From positions 1-17,095 of the forward strand of contig WVWW01000083.1 of NCBI GenBank assembly GCA_011773795.1: a stretch of 17,095 nt of DNA. Reading direction: 5' to 3'. This DNA comes from Acidobacteriota bacterium (GTDB taxonomy: Bacteria > Acidobacteriota > Polarisedimenticolia > Polarisedimenticolales > Polarisedimenticolaceae). Position 1 is the first letter of the stretch; every line of letters starts with the position of its first letter. The notes below the pieces were generated by a model. The model was not told the origin of the DNA and did not search any database. It saw only the letters and a list, made by a program, of their open reading frames with translations. The translations under genes and the position numbers were made by a program. This document shows, piece after piece, positions 15,274 to 17,095 of the stretch.

Positions 15274-17095
15274 TTATTCAACCGGGACCAACCGTTGCAG
15301 CTCGTCGAGCCAGTTGACGACGACGGTCACGCCCGGGAAATCCGCTTCGGTTCCGACTGGCTCGACGAGCAGGAGCCGATTCGAGTCGAACACGTCGAAC
15401 CCGAGTCCCAGCGGGAGGTCGTCGAACACGAGCTCGGGCCGACCGCTCCGAAAACTGCCGTCGTCGTCTTCGATGTTCACGACGTACAGGTTGGTCTGCA
15501 GCTTGTAGAACAGCTCGTTGCCGTCCGGCGCCCACCGAGGACGTGAGCCTCCCGTCGTCGAGACTTGCCACTTCCCGCCGGGACCCGGGAAAGCGCGAAC
15601 GTAAACCTGTATCTGGCCGGTCTCGTCGGACGCGTAGGCCAGCCACCGACCGTTGGGCGACAAGACCGGTACGATCTCGGTCGCCGGTGAGGCGGCGACG
15701 ACGGTGAGAGTCTTGGCGTCTTCCGAAACGAGGCCGATGTTCTGCATGTTCTCGTCGGCGTACTGCACGAGGAGCTGCCGCTCGTCAGACGTCCAGCCCC
15801 TGGGGATCACCGTCCCGGCGTCGGGAAGGTCCAGTTCGGGTGCCGACACCAGCATCTCGGCCGGCCCGCTGCCGTCGGCCGCCTTCACGAACGCGGCGAT
15901 GAGCTCGTTGCCGCGCGCCGAGCCGAAGGCGATCCGACGACCGTCCGGGGACCAGGTCGGAGCGATGTTCTGGCCTTCGAACGTGAGGCGGGTGAGCGTT
16001 TCCTGCTCCAGGCGATAGGTCCAGATGTCCACTGACGGCGCGTCCCGCACGGACACCGCGATCTGCTTTCGATCCGGTGAGATCGCCAGGTCCTCGTAGT
16101 CGTTGACCGGAGCGGGCAGCGGTTCGATCGAGCCGTCGCGGTCGCGCCAGATCAGGCGCGACTGACGCGAATGGCCGGATCCGGAAAAGTAGGCGAGCAG
16201 CCCGTTTCTCGCGATGCCGGCGCGGACCACACCGGATCCGCGAACGCCCTGCACGTCCTCGACCACCGGGACCGGATTGCCGAGAACCTCCACGCGGTCG
16301 ACGTCGAAGGGGACGGCGAAAAGAAAACCGTCGCGGCCGAAGACGAGATGACCCGTCGCCGTGTACCAGGCCATGCTCGCCCGTTCCAGCACCGGGATTC
16401 TCTCGCCGGTCGTCGGTCGAATCGCCTCGATCCGCGCGTCGTCGTAGTTCTCCGGGCTGTCGATCGTTCCCACGGTGAACAGGACGAGATCCTCGCCGTG
16501 GACCGCATGCGGCCAGCGGTGGGTGCGTTCACCCTTGCCGGCATCGATCGTGGTGAACTCCACCGGATCGCCGCCGGCGGCCGGGACTCGCATCAACGGG
16601 CGCGTGTAATGCGGCGCGAACGTGATGACGTCGTCCGCGCCCCAGGTGGCTCCCCGATTGGAGCCCTGGGCGTCGCACAACGTCAGCGGCGTACCACCCG
16701 TTGTCGGGACCTTCTTCAAGGCGTTGTCGGCGAAGAAGCCGATCCACTTTCCGTCCGGCGAGAAGAACGGCGTCAGCGCACCCTTCGTTCCGGGTAGCTC
16801 GATCAACTCGTCGCGGTCGAGGCGTCGCACGTACATCACCGACGTGCCCCCGCCTTTGGGAAGGACCAGCGCGATCGCCTTGCCGTCGGGCGACAGGGCC
16901 ATGACCCCTTCCTGCGGGCCGGGAAGATCGACGCCGGCCAAGCCCGTCACCGGAGCGACCAGCGTGATGAGCTCGCGCTCGCCCGCGGGCGGGGTCGACG
17001 CGGCTCGCCATAAGGCGAAAGCCGCCACAAGCACCAGCAGAGCCACGAGCGCCCACGGCAGCATGCGGGATCCGGTCAGCGGTGCCGCGACGGCT
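15274..17095 (-). CDS. PD40 sensor half of a Ser/Thr protein kinase (kinase 3), N-terminus beyond right edge
   Basis: The open frame runs in from the right edge (last full codon ends at 17094) to TAA at 15276-15274, giving 607 visible residues. An ATG at 17064 exists, but the frame is open upstream (visible residues AVAAPLTGSR), so the gene continues outside the window. The visible part starts with a juxtamembrane stretch, then one membrane segment (LPWALVALLVLVAAFALWRA), then an extracytoplasmic region of PD40/TolB-like propeller repeats (SPDGKAIAL, SPDGKWIGF, SPDGRRIAF, SPNGRWLAY, APDGNELFY). It ends VVVNWLDELQRLVPVE, which parallels the NVVLDWFEELEA ending of kinase 1. Shared stretches such as LPGTKGALTPFFSPDGKW against LPGTEGATGPFFSPDGEW show close paralogy. 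The kinase domain itself is inferred, not seen; a membrane-anchored PD40 protein without a kinase is the alternative. Confidence 0.85.
   Translation of the reverse strand, partial: AVAAPLTGSRMLPWALVALLVLVAAFALWRAASTPPAGERELITLVAPVTGLAGVDLPGPQEGVMALSPDGKAIALVLPKGGGTSVMYVRRLDRDELIELPGTKGALTPFFSPDGKWIGFFADNALKKVPTTGGTPLTLCDAQGSNRGATWGADDVITFAPHYTRPLMRVPAAGGDPVEFTTIDAGKGERTHRWPHAVHGEDLVLFTVGTIDSPENYDDARIEAIRPTTGERIPVLERASMAWYTATGHLVFGRDGFLFAVPFDVDRVEVLGNPVPVVEDVQGVRGSGVVRAGIARNGLLAYFSGSGHSRQSRLIWRDRDGSIEPLPAPVNDYEDLAISPDRKQIAVSVRDAPSVDIWTYRLEQETLTRLTFEGQNIAPTWSPDGRRIAFGSARGNELIAAFVKAADGSGPAEMLVSAPELDLPDAGTVIPRGWTSDERQLLVQYADENMQNIGLVSEDAKTLTVVAASPATEIVPVLSPNGRWLAYASDETGQIQVYVRAFPGPGGKWQVSTTGGSRPRWAPDGNELFYKLQTNLYVVNIEDDDGSFRSGRPELVFDDLPLGLGFDVFDSNRLLLVEPVGTEADFPGVTVVVNWLDELQRLVPVE

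Noticed and set aside
15075..15281. A 68-codon minus-strand frame in the intergenic region
   Set aside because: Pro/Arg-rich composition, no ribosome binding site recognised, and it overlaps the end of kinase 3 and several inverted repeats.

Overview
The window is high-GC (roughly two thirds G+C by eye) and reads as a chromosomal segment of a Gram-negative-type bacterium rich in signalling and secreted proteins. The combination of several Hanks-type Ser/Thr kinases fused to WD40-like (PD40) or TolB-like/TPR sensor halves, a secreted S8 protease with a Cys-rich C-terminal FN3-like module, and secreted multi-domain amidohydrolases is typical of Acidobacteriota and similar soil or sediment lineages. 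That assignment is inference: there is no rRNA or marker gene here.

Layout. 1-242 (+) is the 3' end of an unrecognised gene. It converges on a PD40 Ser/Thr kinase (239-2890, -). A compact divergent promoter region (2891-2970) with two interleaved inverted repeats separates that kinase from a secreted subtilisin-like protease (2971-4833, +). The protease converges, 6 nt apart, on an NCS2 purine permease (4840-6159, -). The divergent gap 6160-6274 carries a 63-bp REP/REPIN-like palindrome whose right end abuts a good promoter for a second Ser/Thr kinase with TolB-like and TPR regions (6275-8551, +). That gene overlaps by 10 bp the convergent HD-domain hydrolase (8542-9198, -). Next come a GPP34/GOLPH3-family protein (9311-10009, +) and a translationally coupled pair of exported amidohydrolase-fold proteins (10103-13201 and 13201-14511, +). 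A likely terminator and a small STAS-domain protein (14644-15048, +) follow. A hairpin-rich spacer then precedes a third, 5'-truncated PD40 sensor kinase (15274-17095, -).

How the genes work together. Kinases 1 and 3 are paralogues in their sensor halves, kinase 2 is of a different sensor class, and the STAS protein is a likely phospho-switch partner, so the window is signalling-rich. No single pathway links the neighbours. The only clear operon is the amidohydrolase pair, where one gene fuses a site-less amidohydrolase-like domain to an intact one and the second gene encodes another site-less amidohydrolase-like protein. Two styles of gene start coexist. Five genes have a -10-like element 6-10 nt before ATG, suggesting leaderless or near-leaderless mRNAs. 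GPP34, both amidohydrolases and perhaps STAS have Shine-Dalgarno-type leaders.

No tRNA, rRNA, CRISPR array, transposase gene or phage gene was seen.
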